Numbered from the stretch's first letter, positions 17,395 to 26,386 are shown. The stretch: 54,294 bases of DNA from Ruminococcaceae bacterium UBA3710 (GCA_002371985.1 DFHZ01000026.1:1-54294); one strand, 5' to 3'. Translations and numbers: made by a program. Notes: generated by a model from the letters alone, not told the origin.

Positions 17395-17868
17395 TTACTT
17401 TGAAATTTTTAAAATTTTAAGTTTAATTTCTCCGGCAGGAGCTTCAACGATAACCTCGTCGCCAACCTTTTTACCCAAAAGGGCTTTGCCGACAGGAGAT
17501 TCATCGGAAATTTTTTCTTCCATAGGGTTCGCTTCGGTAGACCCTACTATTTTATATGTGCATTCCTCGTCAAATTCTATATCAAGAACTTTAACCTTGG
17601 TACCAACCATAACGGTTTTTGCGGCACCTTTAATATCTGCAATAACCTCAACATTTTTAAGCATTGCTTCAATTTCAACTATTCTTGCTTCGATTTTTGC
17701 TTGTTCGTTCTTTGCTTCGTCATATTCGCTGTTTTCAGAAAGATCGCCATAACCTCTGGCAATCTTGATTTTTTCGGCAATGTCTGCGCGGCCGACCGTT
17801 TTTAGTTTTTCGAGTTCGTCTTGTAGTTTTTTAAGACCGTCTTCGGTTACTTTAAATGTTTTAGCCAA
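17395..17868 (-). CDS. greA: Transcription elongation factor GreA
   Basis: This 157-aa factor rescues backtracked RNA polymerase by stimulating transcript cleavage. The N-terminal coiled-coil covers about residues 1-75 ([13 protein letters not shown], then [18 protein letters not shown] with the acidic tip residues). The C-terminal FKBP-like domain includes [18 protein letters not shown]. The TTG at 17868 has AAGGTGG 8-9 nt upstream and gives the standard length; the reading from 17886 would add six residues with no Shine-Dalgarno. It has a near-consensus promoter and a hairpin leader. Confidence 0.96.
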   Translation of the reverse strand: MAKTFKVTEDGLKKLQDELEKLKTVGRADIAEKIKIARGYGDLSENSEYDEAKNEQAKIEARIVEIEAMLKNVEVIADIKGAAKTVMVGTKVKVLDIEFDEECTYKIVGSTEANPMEEKISDESPVGKALLGKKVGDEVIVEAPAGEIKLKILKISK

Positions 17869-17896
17869 GAAAACAACCACCTTCAAAAAATAATTA

Positions 17897-17914
17897 TCGG
17901 TGCTTTTGCACCGA
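17897..17914 (-). other. Leader hairpin of greA
   Basis: TCGGTGC and GCACCGA form a 7-bp stem with a 4-nt loop in the untranslated leader, about 20 nt from the predicted transcription start. It is not followed by a U-tract. Role unknown; it may stabilise the mRNA 5' end. Confidence 0.45.
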
Positions 17915-17925
17915 ACGACCTACAT

Positions 17926-17954
17926 ATTATATATTCATTACCGGAAGATGTCAA
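17926..17954 (-). promoter_or_regulatory. Consensus sigma-A promoter of greA-lysS
   Basis: TTGACA (17949-17954) and TATAAT (17926-17931) are both perfect matches with a 17-bp spacer on the minus strand. Confidence 0.92.
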
Positions 17955-17962
17955 GTTTTATC

Positions 17963-17992
17963 TTGACAGGGGTAATATATGTGTGTTAGATT
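17963..17992 (+). promoter_or_regulatory. Possible promoter of the MFS gene
   Basis: TTGACA (17963-17968) is perfect, but the best -10 (TAGATT, 17987-17992, 18-bp spacer) is poor. It is divergent from, and adjacent to, the greA promoter. Confidence 0.4.
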
Positions 17993-18036
17993 AAAAAGAA
18001 AAGCAGTCCTCAATTTTTCAGTTTGGTGGGTGCGTT

Positions 18037-19335
18037 ATGAAATTAAATACGAAGCAAACTATACTTATAGGCTTTTCTTTTATGTCTATACTTTGTTTTT
18101 GGCAGTTTTACGACCAGGTTATACCGTTTCTGCTTGAAAACAAATTCGGACTTAAAACCTTTACGGCAAACGCCATTATGTCTATAGACAATGTTCTTGC
18201 CATATTTATGTTGCCGCTGTTCGGCACAATTTCCGACAGGACGAACACGAAACTCGGCAAAAGAACACCTTATATATTATTCGGCACGATATGTGCTGTA
18301 ATTCTTATGGGTGTTATGGCATATTTTGTAAATATAATAAACTTTACAGGCTTTATTATTTCGTTGATTTTGCTTCTTATTGTTATGGCGATTTACAGAA
18401 CTCCTGCTGTCGCCTATATGCCGGATGTTACCCCTAAACCGCTGAGAAGCAAGGCAAACGCTATTATTAACCTTATCGGTTATCTCGGAGGAATTTTTGC
18501 CACCGTTGTTATGATGTTTATGCTTAAAAGCAAAAAAACAGCCGACGGAACGAGTATTTATACCGAAGAGCAGTCATTTGTACCCATTTTTATTGTTATC
18601 GCTTTATTTATGCTCATAAGCGTCCTTATTATGGTGTTTTCGGTAAATGAAAGCAAAGCTGTAAAGGACGCAAACATAGAAAAAGAACAAGAGGAAACCT
18701 CTAAGCATCACGAAAAACTTGACAAATCAAAATTCACCAGCCTTGTTTTGATACTTATCTCCGTATTTCTATGGTATGCGGCATACAACTCTGTTACAAC
18801 CGCTTTTTCAAGATATTGCGTAAATATTTGGAATACCGACCTCGGCACCTCTTCCGGATATTTGCTCGTTGCAACGGTTGTCGCTATCGCTTCTTTTGTT
18901 CCGCTCGGTTTTTTGTCTAACAAAATAGGCAGGAAAAAGACGGTGATAATAGGCGTTATAATGATGGCGGTCAGTTATTTCGCTGCATTTTTCATTAAAA
19001 CGCAAACTCCCGTTATGTATGTGATTTTCGGAGTTGTAGGTATTGGCTGGGCGGCTATAAATGTAAATTCTTTCCCGATGGTTGTAGAACTTTCAAATGC
19101 TTCAAACATCGGAAAATATACCGGTTATTATTACACATTTTCTATGGCGGCACAAATAGCAACCCCTTTACTTTCGGGATTTATTATCGACAATTTAGGT
19201 TTTGGATATAAAATCCTTTTCCCATACGCTACAGCATTTATGGTATTGGCATTTATAACAATGCTTTTTGTGAAGCACGGCGATTCAAAGCCGGAAGTTT
19301 CCGATGCCATAAAAGATGCCATTTCGTCAGATTGA
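18037..19335 (+). CDS. MFS transporter, SLC45/GPH-like
   Basis: This 432-aa protein has 12 predicted membrane helices. The loop after helix 2 holds GTISDRTNTKLGKRTPYIL, the signature of the SLC45/glycoside-pentoside-hexuronide group of sugar:cation symporters; helices 10-12 lie near 310-420. A charged loop in the middle (KEQEETSKHHEKLDKSKF) separates the two six-helix halves. It probably moves a sugar or disaccharide. No sugar hydrolase is adjacent, so the substrate cannot be named. A GGTGGG ribosome binding site precedes the ATG. Confidence 0.85.
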   Translation: MKLNTKQTILIGFSFMSILCFWQFYDQVIPFLLENKFGLKTFTANAIMSIDNVLAIFMLPLFGTISDRTNTKLGKRTPYILFGTICAVILMGVMAYFVNIINFTGFIISLILLLIVMAIYRTPAVAYMPDVTPKPLRSKANAIINLIGYLGGIFATVVMMFMLKSKKTADGTSIYTEEQSFVPIFIVIALFMLISVLIMVFSVNESKAVKDANIEKEQEETSKHHEKLDKSKFTSLVLILISVFLWYAAYNSVTTAFSRYCVNIWNTDLGTSSGYLLVATVVAIASFVPLGFLSNKIGRKKTVIIGVIMMAVSYFAAFFIKTQTPVMYVIFGVVGIGWAAINVNSFPMVVELSNASNIGKYTGYYYTFSMAAQIATPLLSGFIIDNLGFGYKILFPYATAFMVLAFITMLFVKHGDSKPEVSDAIKDAISSD

Positions 19336-19354
19336 TATTTTGGAGGAATTGATT

Positions 19355-19870
19355 ATGCAATGCCTTTTCAGACGCTTTGTTGAAGCAATATTGGTTGAAG
19401 TCTCCCTTTCGTTATTTGCTATTCTTTTATATTTACTTAATTTTTTTAAAAACGAAATGCTGATTATAGTCGTTTGCTCTGCTTTTGCCATAATATATTT
19501 AGTCTGGACTGTAATTTGCCTTTTCGGATACAGAATGTCTATTGCCGGTAAACAAACATATTACAAAACAAACCTTTTTGTATATTCTGTTTTGTGTATT
19601 GCTGCACTTATCGTTACAACCGCTATTCACTTTGTGAAAAACAACAAGTTATTATTAGTTTTAAAACTATGTAATTCCGCATTATTTTTTCCTTTTAAAA
19701 TTTTCCATTATTTAGGAAAATTGGTGGGACTTAATATAGGTTTTGCCCCTTCGGCGGCAATGTTTTCGGCTCTTATATTTATCATTGTTTTACTTTTGCC
19801 CGTTTTTGTAAACAAAGGGCGATATTTAAGACGCCATTGGCAATTTGAGAGAAATTTGTTTGGAGATTGA
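19355..19870 (+). CDS. Small four-helix membrane protein, unknown
   Basis: This 171-aa protein has four hydrophobic segments: around residues 10-30 (VEVSLSLFAILLYLLNFF), 36-58, 72-92 and 138-158. I do not recognise a family. The ATG at 19355 has GGAGG 8 nt upstream; the longer reading from 19316 overlaps the MFS gene and has no ribosome binding site. It lies 19 bp after the MFS transporter and before a strong terminator, so the two are probably co-transcribed and it may be an accessory protein. Confidence 0.7.
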   Translation: MQCLFRRFVEAILVEVSLSLFAILLYLLNFFKNEMLIIVVCSAFAIIYLVWTVICLFGYRMSIAGKQTYYKTNLFVYSVLCIAALIVTTAIHFVKNNKLLLVLKLCNSALFFPFKIFHYLGKLVGLNIGFAPSAAMFSALIFIIVLLLPVFVNKGRYLRRHWQFERNLFGD

Positions 19871-19879
19871 TATATAGCA

Positions 19880-19916
19880 AACTCGCCATCAGCAAGGTGC
19901 TGATGGCGAGTTTTTT
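19880..19916 (+). terminator. Intrinsic terminator
   Basis: CTCGCCATCAGC (about 19882-19893) pairs with GCTGATGGCGAG (19899-19910) and is followed by six Ts. An A-rich start (AAAC) gives partial function on the minus strand for the convergent gene. Confidence 0.9.
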
Positions 19917-19933
19917 AATTCCTCACTTTATAA

Positions 19934-20347
19934 TTACCGCTCGTTTCCGTTTGAGAGGTACTTTATAATACACAGGGTTGAGGTAAGCAAAAGGGTGAAG
20001 AAGAAGGCATAAAAACCGGCTACAACCGTGATTACCGCTGTCGATACTGCCGTATCTACCAACAATGCAACAACCGACAAAACAATAGAGCCTATAATTC
20101 CTACTATCTGTGCAAACAAGGCAGGAGAATTACCTAAATTTCGGGAATTTGAATAGGTTACTCCGGCAACTAACAAGGTCGCCGTCATATACAAGATAGC
20201 AACCGCAAGAAGAACAACAAAGAATATGGGGCTTAATACTATATTTTCAGACATTGCCGCAAAAGCAAATACAAGACCGATTACAATACTTATAATTACA
20301 GCACATATTGTGCATCCTTTTCTATCGCTTCGACAAAACAATGACAT
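19934..20347 (-). CDS. Four-TM membrane protein, unknown
   Basis: This 137-aa protein has a short basic Cys-containing N-terminus (LFCRSDRKGCTIC) followed by four hydrophobic segments at about 14-32, 40-63, 78-98 and 102-125. No family recognised. AGGGAGGTG precedes the ATG by 6 nt, strong support for translation. It is convergent with the preceding small membrane protein and divergent from the DeoR gene. It may be a minor envelope protein; nothing supports a specific role. Confidence 0.72.
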   Translation of the reverse strand: MSLFCRSDRKGCTICAVIISIVIGLVFAFAAMSENIVLSPIFFVVLLAVAILYMTATLLVAGVTYSNSRNLGNSPALFAQIVGIIGSIVLSVVALLVDTAVSTAVITVVAGFYAFFFTLLLTSTLCIIKYLSNGNER

Positions 20348-20421
20348 TTTTTCACCTCCCTTTTATACTATGTTTTTATCCGCTCCTTGTTCCCAAAACA
20401 AACGGACAATTAACTAAAATG

Positions 20422-20450
20422 TTGAAAAAAATTTTTTTATATGATAATAT
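20422..20450 (+). promoter_or_regulatory. Promoter of the DeoR-family gene
   Basis: TTGAAA (20422-20427), 17 bp, TAATAT (20445-20450). It lies 24 bp before the ATG, giving a short leader. Confidence 0.55.
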
Positions 20451-20473
20451 TTTTTAGAGTAGGGGGATATTTT

Positions 20474-21250
20474 ATGTTATCTGATGCACGGCAAAAATAT
20501 ATTAAAGATGTGGCATTTAAAAACGGGGAAGTTATAATAAGCGAGGTGGCAAAAGACCTTGATGTTTCGCTTGAAACCGTAAGGCGGGATATAAACACAT
20601 TAGTAAGACGTGGTTTCCTCGAAAAGGTTCATGGCGGTGCCGTTCCTGTTTTGCCAAATTTTATTATAAGCAAATCTACAGAGAGAAAAAGTGCAAAAGA
20701 ACGCAAAAAACAAAAACTCGGTGTCTTTGTCGGCGACATTATAAAAGGTTACTCTACCATTTTTCTTTCTAACGGAACTGCCGTCGAAACCATTACAAAT
20801 CTCGGCAACAATCAAAACTCCGTTTGCGTTATCACGAACTCTCTTTCCGTTGCCGAAACTTTCGGCAACGGAACCGAAGAAGACTTAAAAATCAATGTTC
20901 ATTTATTGGGCGGACAATTTAATTCCGAAAAGCGATATACATTTGGTCCTGCCGTTATTTCGGAGATAGGAAAATACAATGCTGATGCAGTTGTAATAAC
21001 CGCTGACGCTATTGACGAATACGGGGCTATGTGTAATTCTGCCGATGAAGGAATGATAATATCCGAAATGGTAAATTCCTCCGCAAAGGTTATCCTTATG
21101 GCCGACAGTTCAAGTTTCGGAGAAAAGGCAGTTTTTCGCCATTGTCCCATGGATAAAATCGACCGCATCGTTACCGACGATTTACGAACCATTCCCCAAT
21201 CAATAATAAAAGTTGCCAAAAAGAAAAAGATTAAAATTGACATTATTTGA
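20474..21250 (+). CDS. DeoR/GlpR-family transcriptional regulator
   Basis: This 258-aa regulator has an N-terminal winged helix (residues 1-60: AKDLDVSLETVRRDINTLVR, then LEKVHGGAV), the diagnostic DeoR signature. A C-terminal sugar-phosphate isomerase-like sensor domain follows (TIFLSNGTAVETI, HLLGGQFN, DADAIDEYGAMC, DSSSFG). Such proteins repress sugar or nucleoside catabolic genes until a phosphorylated sugar binds. The start at 20474 has AGGGGG 7 nt upstream. The next gene, an MBL hydrolase, follows after 48 bp. The ligand is unknown. Confidence 0.9.
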   Translation: MLSDARQKYIKDVAFKNGEVIISEVAKDLDVSLETVRRDINTLVRRGFLEKVHGGAVPVLPNFIISKSTERKSAKERKKQKLGVFVGDIIKGYSTIFLSNGTAVETITNLGNNQNSVCVITNSLSVAETFGNGTEEDLKINVHLLGGQFNSEKRYTFGPAVISEIGKYNADAVVITADAIDEYGAMCNSADEGMIISEMVNSSAKVILMADSSSFGEKAVFRHCPMDKIDRIVTDDLRTIPQSIIKVAKKKKIKIDII

Positions 21251-21298
21251 TATAGAAATCGAATGTTTTTATGTTTATGAATATAACAAGGAGAAACC

Positions 21299-22183
21299 AT
21301 GTACGATTTAGTAAAAGTAAATGACAACGATTACTACATTGATTATCCGTCAAAAATCGGTATTGTTCGGATAAACGATAACGATGTTGTATTGATTGAC
21401 AGCGGAAACGATGCGTATTCCGCCAAAAAGACATTGAAAATATTAAACGAGAACGGCTGGAACTTAAAAGCGGTTTTTAATACGCATTGCCATGCTGACC
21501 ATATCGGCGGAAACAAGTATCTGCAAGAACATACAGGGTGCAAATGTTTTGCTTTTAAAACCGAAGAGCATTTTGCAAATGCGACCTATTTCGGACCTAT
21601 CGCTCTTTTCGGTGCCAAACCGATAAAGAAACTTAACGGTAAATTTTTCAAGGCAGAGCAAAGTGTTGTTTCTCCCCTTACCGAGAGCGATTTGCCGGAC
21701 GGAATGTCTATAATTCTTCTTCCCGGTCATACCGAGTCGATGATTGGTTTTTTAACTAAAGACAAAACCGCATTTATTGCCGATGTTGTATCGAGCGAAA
21801 AAACGATTGAAAAATACGGTGTTTGTTATCTTTGGGACTATAAAACCGCACTTAATACCCTTGACTATGTAAAAGAAATCGACGCTGAAATTTTTGTACC
21901 GTCCCACGCAGAGGCATCCAAAGATATTTCGGCACTTGTTGAAATAAACAAAGAACAGATATTGAAAACAGAGGCTCTTTTGCTTAAAATTTGCGAAAAG
22001 CCTACCGCTTTTGACGATATTTTAAAGCAGGTTTTTGATTATTTCTCGCTTTCTATGACCGAGGGACAGTTTGCACTCGTCGGAAGCACAATTCGTTCCT
22101 ATCTTTCCAAAATGCAGGAAGAAAAATTACTCGATATAGAATTTAACGACAATTATATGCTTTGGGTAAAGAAAAATGATTGA
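21299..22183 (+). CDS. MBL-fold metallo-hydrolase
   Basis: This 294-aa metallo-beta-lactamase-fold protein carries the metal motif HxHxDH at residues 63-68 (NTHCHADHIGG). A second metal histidine lies in LPGHTESMIGF, DVVSS stands near residue 160, and PSHAE contains the final histidine. A C-terminal winged-helix-like domain of about 80 residues (LKQVFDYFSLSMTEGQFALV) resembles that of LACTB2-type hydrolases. AAGGAG lies 6 nt before the ATG. The Crp/Fnr gene overlaps its 3' end by 8 bp, implying one operon and a shared process, possibly thiol or redox related. The substrate is not evident. Confidence 0.85.
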   Translation: MYDLVKVNDNDYYIDYPSKIGIVRINDNDVVLIDSGNDAYSAKKTLKILNENGWNLKAVFNTHCHADHIGGNKYLQEHTGCKCFAFKTEEHFANATYFGPIALFGAKPIKKLNGKFFKAEQSVVSPLTESDLPDGMSIILLPGHTESMIGFLTKDKTAFIADVVSSEKTIEKYGVCYLWDYKTALNTLDYVKEIDAEIFVPSHAEASKDISALVEINKEQILKTEALLLKICEKPTAFDDILKQVFDYFSLSMTEGQFALVGSTIRSYLSKMQEEKLLDIEFNDNYMLWVKKND

Positions 22184-22838
22184 TAAAAAGTATCTTGCTG
22201 TTTTAAACGAATGTCCCCTTTTTAAAAATATGGACGAAGAAACTGTAAACAAGACTGTTTCTATTATGTCTGGAAAAATAAAAAGTTATGAAAAAGGCGA
22301 ATTTTTACATAATGATTATGAAATTTTAACCTCTTTCGGGCTTGTTTTAAGCGGAACGGTTGCCGCTTGTGTCGACGATATAGACGGAAACCGAATGATT
22401 ATGACAAATGTAGAAAAGGGACAAACTTTCGGCGAATCTCTCGCATTTTTGAAAATAAAAAATTCTCCCGTTTATGTCTATGCAACTTCAAACTCTTCCG
22501 TTCTTTGGCTAAACCCGGACAATTTGTACGAAAACAAGGCGGAAGGTTTTAACCTTGAACTTTTAAAGCGGTTTACGGAAATTATAGCAATACGCCCCCT
22601 TCAAATGAATGAAAGAATACAAGTTTTATCAAAAATAAAACTAAGGGACAGAATAATTACATACCTTAGCGGTCTTGCAAACGAAAAAGGAAAAAAGGTA
22701 ATAACCGTACCTCTTAACAGGGAAGATATGGCAAATTATATCGGTGCAAACAGAACAGCACTTTCAAGAGAATTATCCTCTATGAAAAAGGACGGCATTA
22801 TAGATTTTCGCAAAAACACATTTTATATATTACACTGA
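22176..22838 (+). CDS. Crp/Fnr-family transcriptional regulator
   Basis: This 220-aa regulator has a cyclic-nucleotide-binding-type beta barrel at about residues 15-120 (GLVLSGTVAACVDD, then FGESLAF) and a C-terminal helix-turn-helix (VPLNREDMANYIGANRTALS, then RELSSMKKDGII). It lacks the N-terminal cysteine cluster of Fnr, so a 4Fe-4S sensor is unlikely. The effector is unknown. Its ATG lies within the end of the MBL gene (8-bp overlap), so it is translationally coupled and probably regulates its own operon. Confidence 0.88.
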   Translation: MIDKKYLAVLNECPLFKNMDEETVNKTVSIMSGKIKSYEKGEFLHNDYEILTSFGLVLSGTVAACVDDIDGNRMIMTNVEKGQTFGESLAFLKIKNSPVYVYATSNSSVLWLNPDNLYENKAEGFNLELLKRFTEIIAIRPLQMNERIQVLSKIKLRDRIITYLSGLANEKGKKVITVPLNREDMANYIGANRTALSRELSSMKKDGIIDFRKNTFYILH

Positions 22839-22839
22839 C

Positions 22840-22868
22840 AAAAGCACTCGGAGTTAAGAGTGCTTTTT
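22840..22868. terminator. Bidirectional terminator between Crp/Fnr and SGNH genes
   Basis: AAAAGCACTC (22840-22849) pairs with GAGTGCTTTT (22858-22867). The right arm carries the last codons of the convergent SGNH gene, so its stop codon lies in the loop side. Confidence 0.8.
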
Positions 22869-23771
22869 AGTGTTATAAACCGATAAAGTTTTATTTAAAA
22901 TGTATTCGTGCCCCTCGCTGTTCGGGTGAGGATCAATGCAAAAGCACCTGTTTTCAAAATCTATTTTTACATTCGTTTTTTCACTGCCAAGCGAAGAAAT
23001 ATCTGACACATAATATTTCTTATTGTAATATTTGTTTGTCATTAAAAACTTGTTCATTTCGTCAATATATGTTTGAACATTATCGCCGAACTGGATAAGC
23101 CTTACTCCCCCTTTATCATAAACAAAATCTTTATAGGGATTATAATAACTCTCAACTATTATAAGGGCATCCGGGTTGATTTTCTCAATCTCGTCAATTA
23201 TTTTTACAAAATTATTTTTGTACCCGTCCAATACATTTTGAAGTTTTTCCTTTGCCGTTTTACTGCTGATAGATTTTGTCATTGTATCAAACAGCAAAAA
23301 CAGTTTCATTTTATCTTTTTTCAGCGAATCTATTTTTTTGATTATATCCTTTTCGTTTGCAGCATTTACAGAAGAGTATAAGATTTTAAGCCCGGGAGAC
23401 AAGCAGTCGTTTGAGCCTATCGAAATAGTTATAACATTCGATTCTTCTATGCTTTTTTTATATTTATCATTCTTTAATGATTCGAGCAAATCTTTTGTTT
23501 TTGCTCCGCTTACGGCAAGATTGTTTACCTTTTTTGCATTTATTTTTTCCGAAAATTTATATGCAAAATTTTCTTCGACATTTTCTCCGTCTTTTTCGTA
23601 TCCGGGAAGTGCAAAACCCGACGAAATGCTATCACCTAAATAGGTATATACAATATTTTCCTGCTTTTTCTTTTCAGCAACGGAATTTACGCACTCAAAC
23701 AGAATAATCGCAACAAAAGTACCTACAATAAACACACAAATAACTATTAAAAAATATTTTAAAACTTTCAT
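22854..23771 (-). CDS. SGNH/GDSL hydrolase, membrane-anchored
   Basis: This 305-aa protein has an N-terminal membrane helix (FLIVICVFIVGTFVAIILF, residues 7-25) and an extracellular SGNH hydrolase domain. Block I is YLGDSISSGFALPGY with catalytic Ser48. Block II Gly is in NNLAVSGAKT, and block III is ISIGSNDCLSPG. Block V is DPHPNSEGH with the Asp and His. It is probably a lipase, esterase or cell-wall deacetylase. GGTGAAAAAGTT precedes the ATG. The gene is monocistronic and ends in a shared terminator. Confidence 0.88.
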   Translation of the reverse strand: MKVLKYFLIVICVFIVGTFVAIILFECVNSVAEKKKQENIVYTYLGDSISSGFALPGYEKDGENVEENFAYKFSEKINAKKVNNLAVSGAKTKDLLESLKNDKYKKSIEESNVITISIGSNDCLSPGLKILYSSVNAANEKDIIKKIDSLKKDKMKLFLLFDTMTKSISSKTAKEKLQNVLDGYKNNFVKIIDEIEKINPDALIIVESYYNPYKDFVYDKGGVRLIQFGDNVQTYIDEMNKFLMTNKYYNKKYYVSDISSLGSEKTNVKIDFENRCFCIDPHPNSEGHEYILNKTLSVYNTKKHS

Positions 23772-23858
23772 AACTTTTTCACCCTTATAGTATTATTTTT
23801 CTTAAAATAACAGTTATTATCGGTAAATAAAGTTATTGATTTTGCGGTAATATATTTG

Positions 23859-23887
23859 TTGAAAAAAAATAAAAAATATGTTAAAAT
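23859..23887 (+). promoter_or_regulatory. Promoter of purA
   Basis: TTGAAA (23859-23864), 17 bp, TAAAAT (23882-23887). The start codon is 35 bp downstream, so there is no room for a purine riboswitch. Confidence 0.7.
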
Positions 23888-23921
23888 GGAATGTAAAAAA
23901 TGTTTTTAAGAAGGTATGATT

Positions 23922-25199
23922 ATGGTTAAAGCAGTTGTAGGAGCAAACTGGGGCGATGAAGGCAAAGGAAAAATTACCGATATGTTGGCAAAAGATGCCG
24001 ATATAGTTGTCAGATTTCAAGGCGGTGCAAATGCCGGACACACTATAAAAAACAACTACGGTAAATTTGCTTTACATACGCTTCCTTCGGGTGCTTTCAA
24101 CGAAGGCGTTGTAAACTGCATAGGAAACGGTGTTGCTCTCGATATTGACAAACTTATAAACGAGTATAACGAGATTATTTCAAGGGGTGTTCCTGCTCCC
24201 AAACTTATGGTTTCCGAGCGTTGTCAGATGGTAATGCCGTATCATGTTCTCTTTGATGTATATGAAGAAGAGCGTCTTGGAAAGGCAAGTTTCGGTTCCA
24301 CAAAATCGGGAATTGCCCCGTTCTATTCAGATAAATTTGCAAAAATCGGTTTTCAGGTTTGCGAACTGTTTGACGAAGAGGCATTAAAGGCTAAAATAAA
24401 AAGGGTTCTTGAGGTCAAGAACATTTTAATAAAAAATCTTTACGGTAAAGACCCTATTGACGAGCAGGAACTCTTCCGAAAAATGATGGACTGGAAAAAG
24501 AAGATTGCTCCGTTTGTCGGCGATGTCCGCAAATTCGTTTATGAGGCGGAAAAGCAGGGTAAGACTATTCTTCTTGAAGGTCAACTCGGTACCCTTAAAG
24601 ACACCGACCACGGCATTTATCCTATGGTTACCTCTTCCAATACCATTGCTTCTTACGGTGCAGTAAGTACCGGTCTTCCACCATATTCAATAAAGGAAAT
24701 ATATACCGTTATAAAGGCATATTCTTCTGCGGTTGGTGCCGGTGCTTTTGTAAGCGAAATTTTCGGCGAAGAAGCAGAGGCTATGCGTAATCACGGCGGT
24801 GACGGCGGTGAATACGGTGCTACAACGGGAAGACCTCGCAGAATGGGCTGGTTTGACTGCGTTGCTACAAAATACGGATGTGAAGTGCAGGGTACTACTC
24901 ATGCGGTTTTAACCGTTGTTGACGCACTTGGATACCTCGATGAAATCAAGGTTTGCACCGGATACGAAATTGACGGCAAAATCACCACCGATTTTCCGGT
25001 TACAAGCGGACTTGAAAAGGCTAAACCCGTACTTGTTACACTCCCCGGTTGGAAATGTGATATTTCGGGTATTACAAAGTATGCCGACCTTCCCGAAAAC
25101 TGCCGTAAGTATATAGAATTTATCGAAGAACAAATCGGCTTTAAAATTTGCCTTGTAAGTAACGGACCGGCGAGAGAAAACATTATCGTAAAGGAATAA
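23922..25199 (+). CDS. purA: Adenylosuccinate synthetase
   Basis: This 425-aa GTP-dependent enzyme makes adenylosuccinate from IMP and aspartate in AMP synthesis. The N-terminal GANWGDEGKGKITDML is the P-loop with the catalytic Asp, and GGANAGHT follows. HGIYPMVTSSNTIASYG lies near 230 and TTGRPRRMGWFD near 300; both are family signatures. The length is typical (about 425-430). The start at 23922 is 7 nt after AAGG; an ATG at 23916 is closer than usual. It heads a run of housekeeping genes on the plus strand. Confidence 0.97.
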   Translation: MVKAVVGANWGDEGKGKITDMLAKDADIVVRFQGGANAGHTIKNNYGKFALHTLPSGAFNEGVVNCIGNGVALDIDKLINEYNEIISRGVPAPKLMVSERCQMVMPYHVLFDVYEEERLGKASFGSTKSGIAPFYSDKFAKIGFQVCELFDEEALKAKIKRVLEVKNILIKNLYGKDPIDEQELFRKMMDWKKKIAPFVGDVRKFVYEAEKQGKTILLEGQLGTLKDTDHGIYPMVTSSNTIASYGAVSTGLPPYSIKEIYTVIKAYSSAVGAGAFVSEIFGEEAEAMRNHGGDGGEYGATTGRPRRMGWFDCVATKYGCEVQGTTHAVLTVVDALGYLDEIKVCTGYEIDGKITTDFPVTSGLEKAKPVLVTLPGWKCDISGITKYADLPENCRKYIEFIEEQIGFKICLVSNGPARENIIVKE

Positions 25200-25205
25200 A
25201 CTTTT

Positions 25206-26174
25206 ATGAATTTTACTTTACTTGACGACGGCAGGGTTGACGGCTTTGCCATAGTAAAAAGCGTCGATAAAAAAACCTCTTCAAAAGGGGATGTTTACCT
25301 CGATTTCACCCTTGCTGATAAATCGGGCGAAATAAACGGAAAACTTTGGCGATATTCTCCTGCCGAGCACGGTGAATACGAAGCAAACGATATTGTTAAG
25401 ATAAGGGGTACGATTTCGCCGTATAACGGTGCCGACCAACTTCGTATAGAAAGAATAAGAATTGCTCTGCCTCAAGATAACATTTCTCTTGACGATCTTG
25501 TTAAAAGTGCGGTTTATTCCTCGGAAAAAATGTATAACGAAGCCATAGATATTGTTAATTCTTTTAAGGATGAAGAATTAAAATCTCTTGTTTTGGCAGT
25601 ATATTCCGATTATAAAGAACAACTTATGTTCTGGCCGGCGGCATATAAACTTCACCACGCAATAAGAGGCGGTCTTCTGCTTCACAGCCTTTCAATAGTC
25701 AAACTTTGTGAGGGTGTTTGCTCAATTTATCCTTTTATAGACCGCGAACTCTTAATTGCCGGTGCTCTTCTTCACGATATTGCCAAAATAGACGAATTTG
25801 AGGTCGGAGAGACGGGAATAGCAAAAGGATATTCTCTAAAAGGCAACCTTTTGGGACATCTTACAATGGGAGCCGAAAAAATCGAAATGTATGCAAAGAA
25901 ATTAAATATCAGTGAGAGAACTGCAACTCTCTTAAAACATATGATTTTATCGCACCACGGTGTGCCAGAATACGGTGCTTGTGTAAAACCTATGACTATC
26001 GAGGCTGAGATTTTATCGGAACTTGACCTTATGGATTCAAGAATATATGAGATGAAAGATGCTTTAATGGGTGTTTCGGAAGACGGCTTTTCTCATCCGG
26101 TATGGGCTCTTGACAACCGAAAACTCTTTAACCACCAAAGAACAAATTTACAAGACGAAACAAAATTATTTTAA
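25206..26174 (+). CDS. 3'-5' exoribonuclease YhaM-like (OB-fold + HD domain)
   Basis: This 322-aa protein combines an N-terminal OB-fold nucleic-acid-binding domain (residues 5-90, including SSKGDVYLDFTLADKSGEIN and VKIRGTISPYNGADQLRI) with a C-terminal HD phosphohydrolase domain. The HD domain is marked by HHAIRGGLLLHSLS, ALLHDIAKIDEF and MILSHHG. This order is that of YhaM/CBF1, a Mn2+-dependent 3'-5' exoribonuclease of Gram-positive bacteria. It follows purA by 6 bp and is likely co-transcribed with it. Confidence 0.9.
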   Translation: MNFTLLDDGRVDGFAIVKSVDKKTSSKGDVYLDFTLADKSGEINGKLWRYSPAEHGEYEANDIVKIRGTISPYNGADQLRIERIRIALPQDNISLDDLVKSAVYSSEKMYNEAIDIVNSFKDEELKSLVLAVYSDYKEQLMFWPAAYKLHHAIRGGLLLHSLSIVKLCEGVCSIYPFIDRELLIAGALLHDIAKIDEFEVGETGIAKGYSLKGNLLGHLTMGAEKIEMYAKKLNISERTATLLKHMILSHHGVPEYGACVKPMTIEAEILSELDLMDSRIYEMKDALMGVSEDGFSHPVWALDNRKLFNHQRTNLQDETKLF

Positions 26175-26185
26175 GGAGAATTATT

Positions 26186-26386
26186 ATGACTATTACAAAA
26201 GATATGCTTATAGGCGATGTTCTTGATATGGACCAAACTGCTGCTCAATACTTTTTGGAAATCGGTATGCACTGTCTTGGTTGTCCCTGCTCAAGAGGTG
26301 AGAGTATTAAGCAGGCTTGTGAAGCTCACGGAACCGACTGCGACAAACTTCTTGAAAAACTAAACAAGCATTTCGGTAACAAATAA
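26186..26386 (+). CDS. DUF1858 domain protein
   Basis: This 66-aa protein is a single DUF1858 domain, a small helical fold often found with hybrid-cluster or disulfide-oxidoreductase partners. It has MTITKDMLIGDVLDMD and a MHCLGCPCSRGES cysteine motif at residues 28-40. AAGGAG precedes the ATG by 8 nt. Its stop overlaps the start of trmK (TAATG), so the two are coupled. The cysteines may bind a metal or take part in redox chemistry; the role is unknown. Confidence 0.88.
   Translation: MTITKDMLIGDVLDMDQTAAQYFLEIGMHCLGCPCSRGESIKQACEAHGTDCDKLLEKLNKHFGNK

Noticed and set aside
20348..20421. ECF-type promoter for the small membrane protein at 19934-20347
   Set aside because: GGAAC is present on the minus strand but no CGT-type -10 follows at the right distance.
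23772..23921. Purine riboswitch ahead of purA
   Set aside because: Promoter lies only 35 bp before the start; no room and no aptamer motifs.
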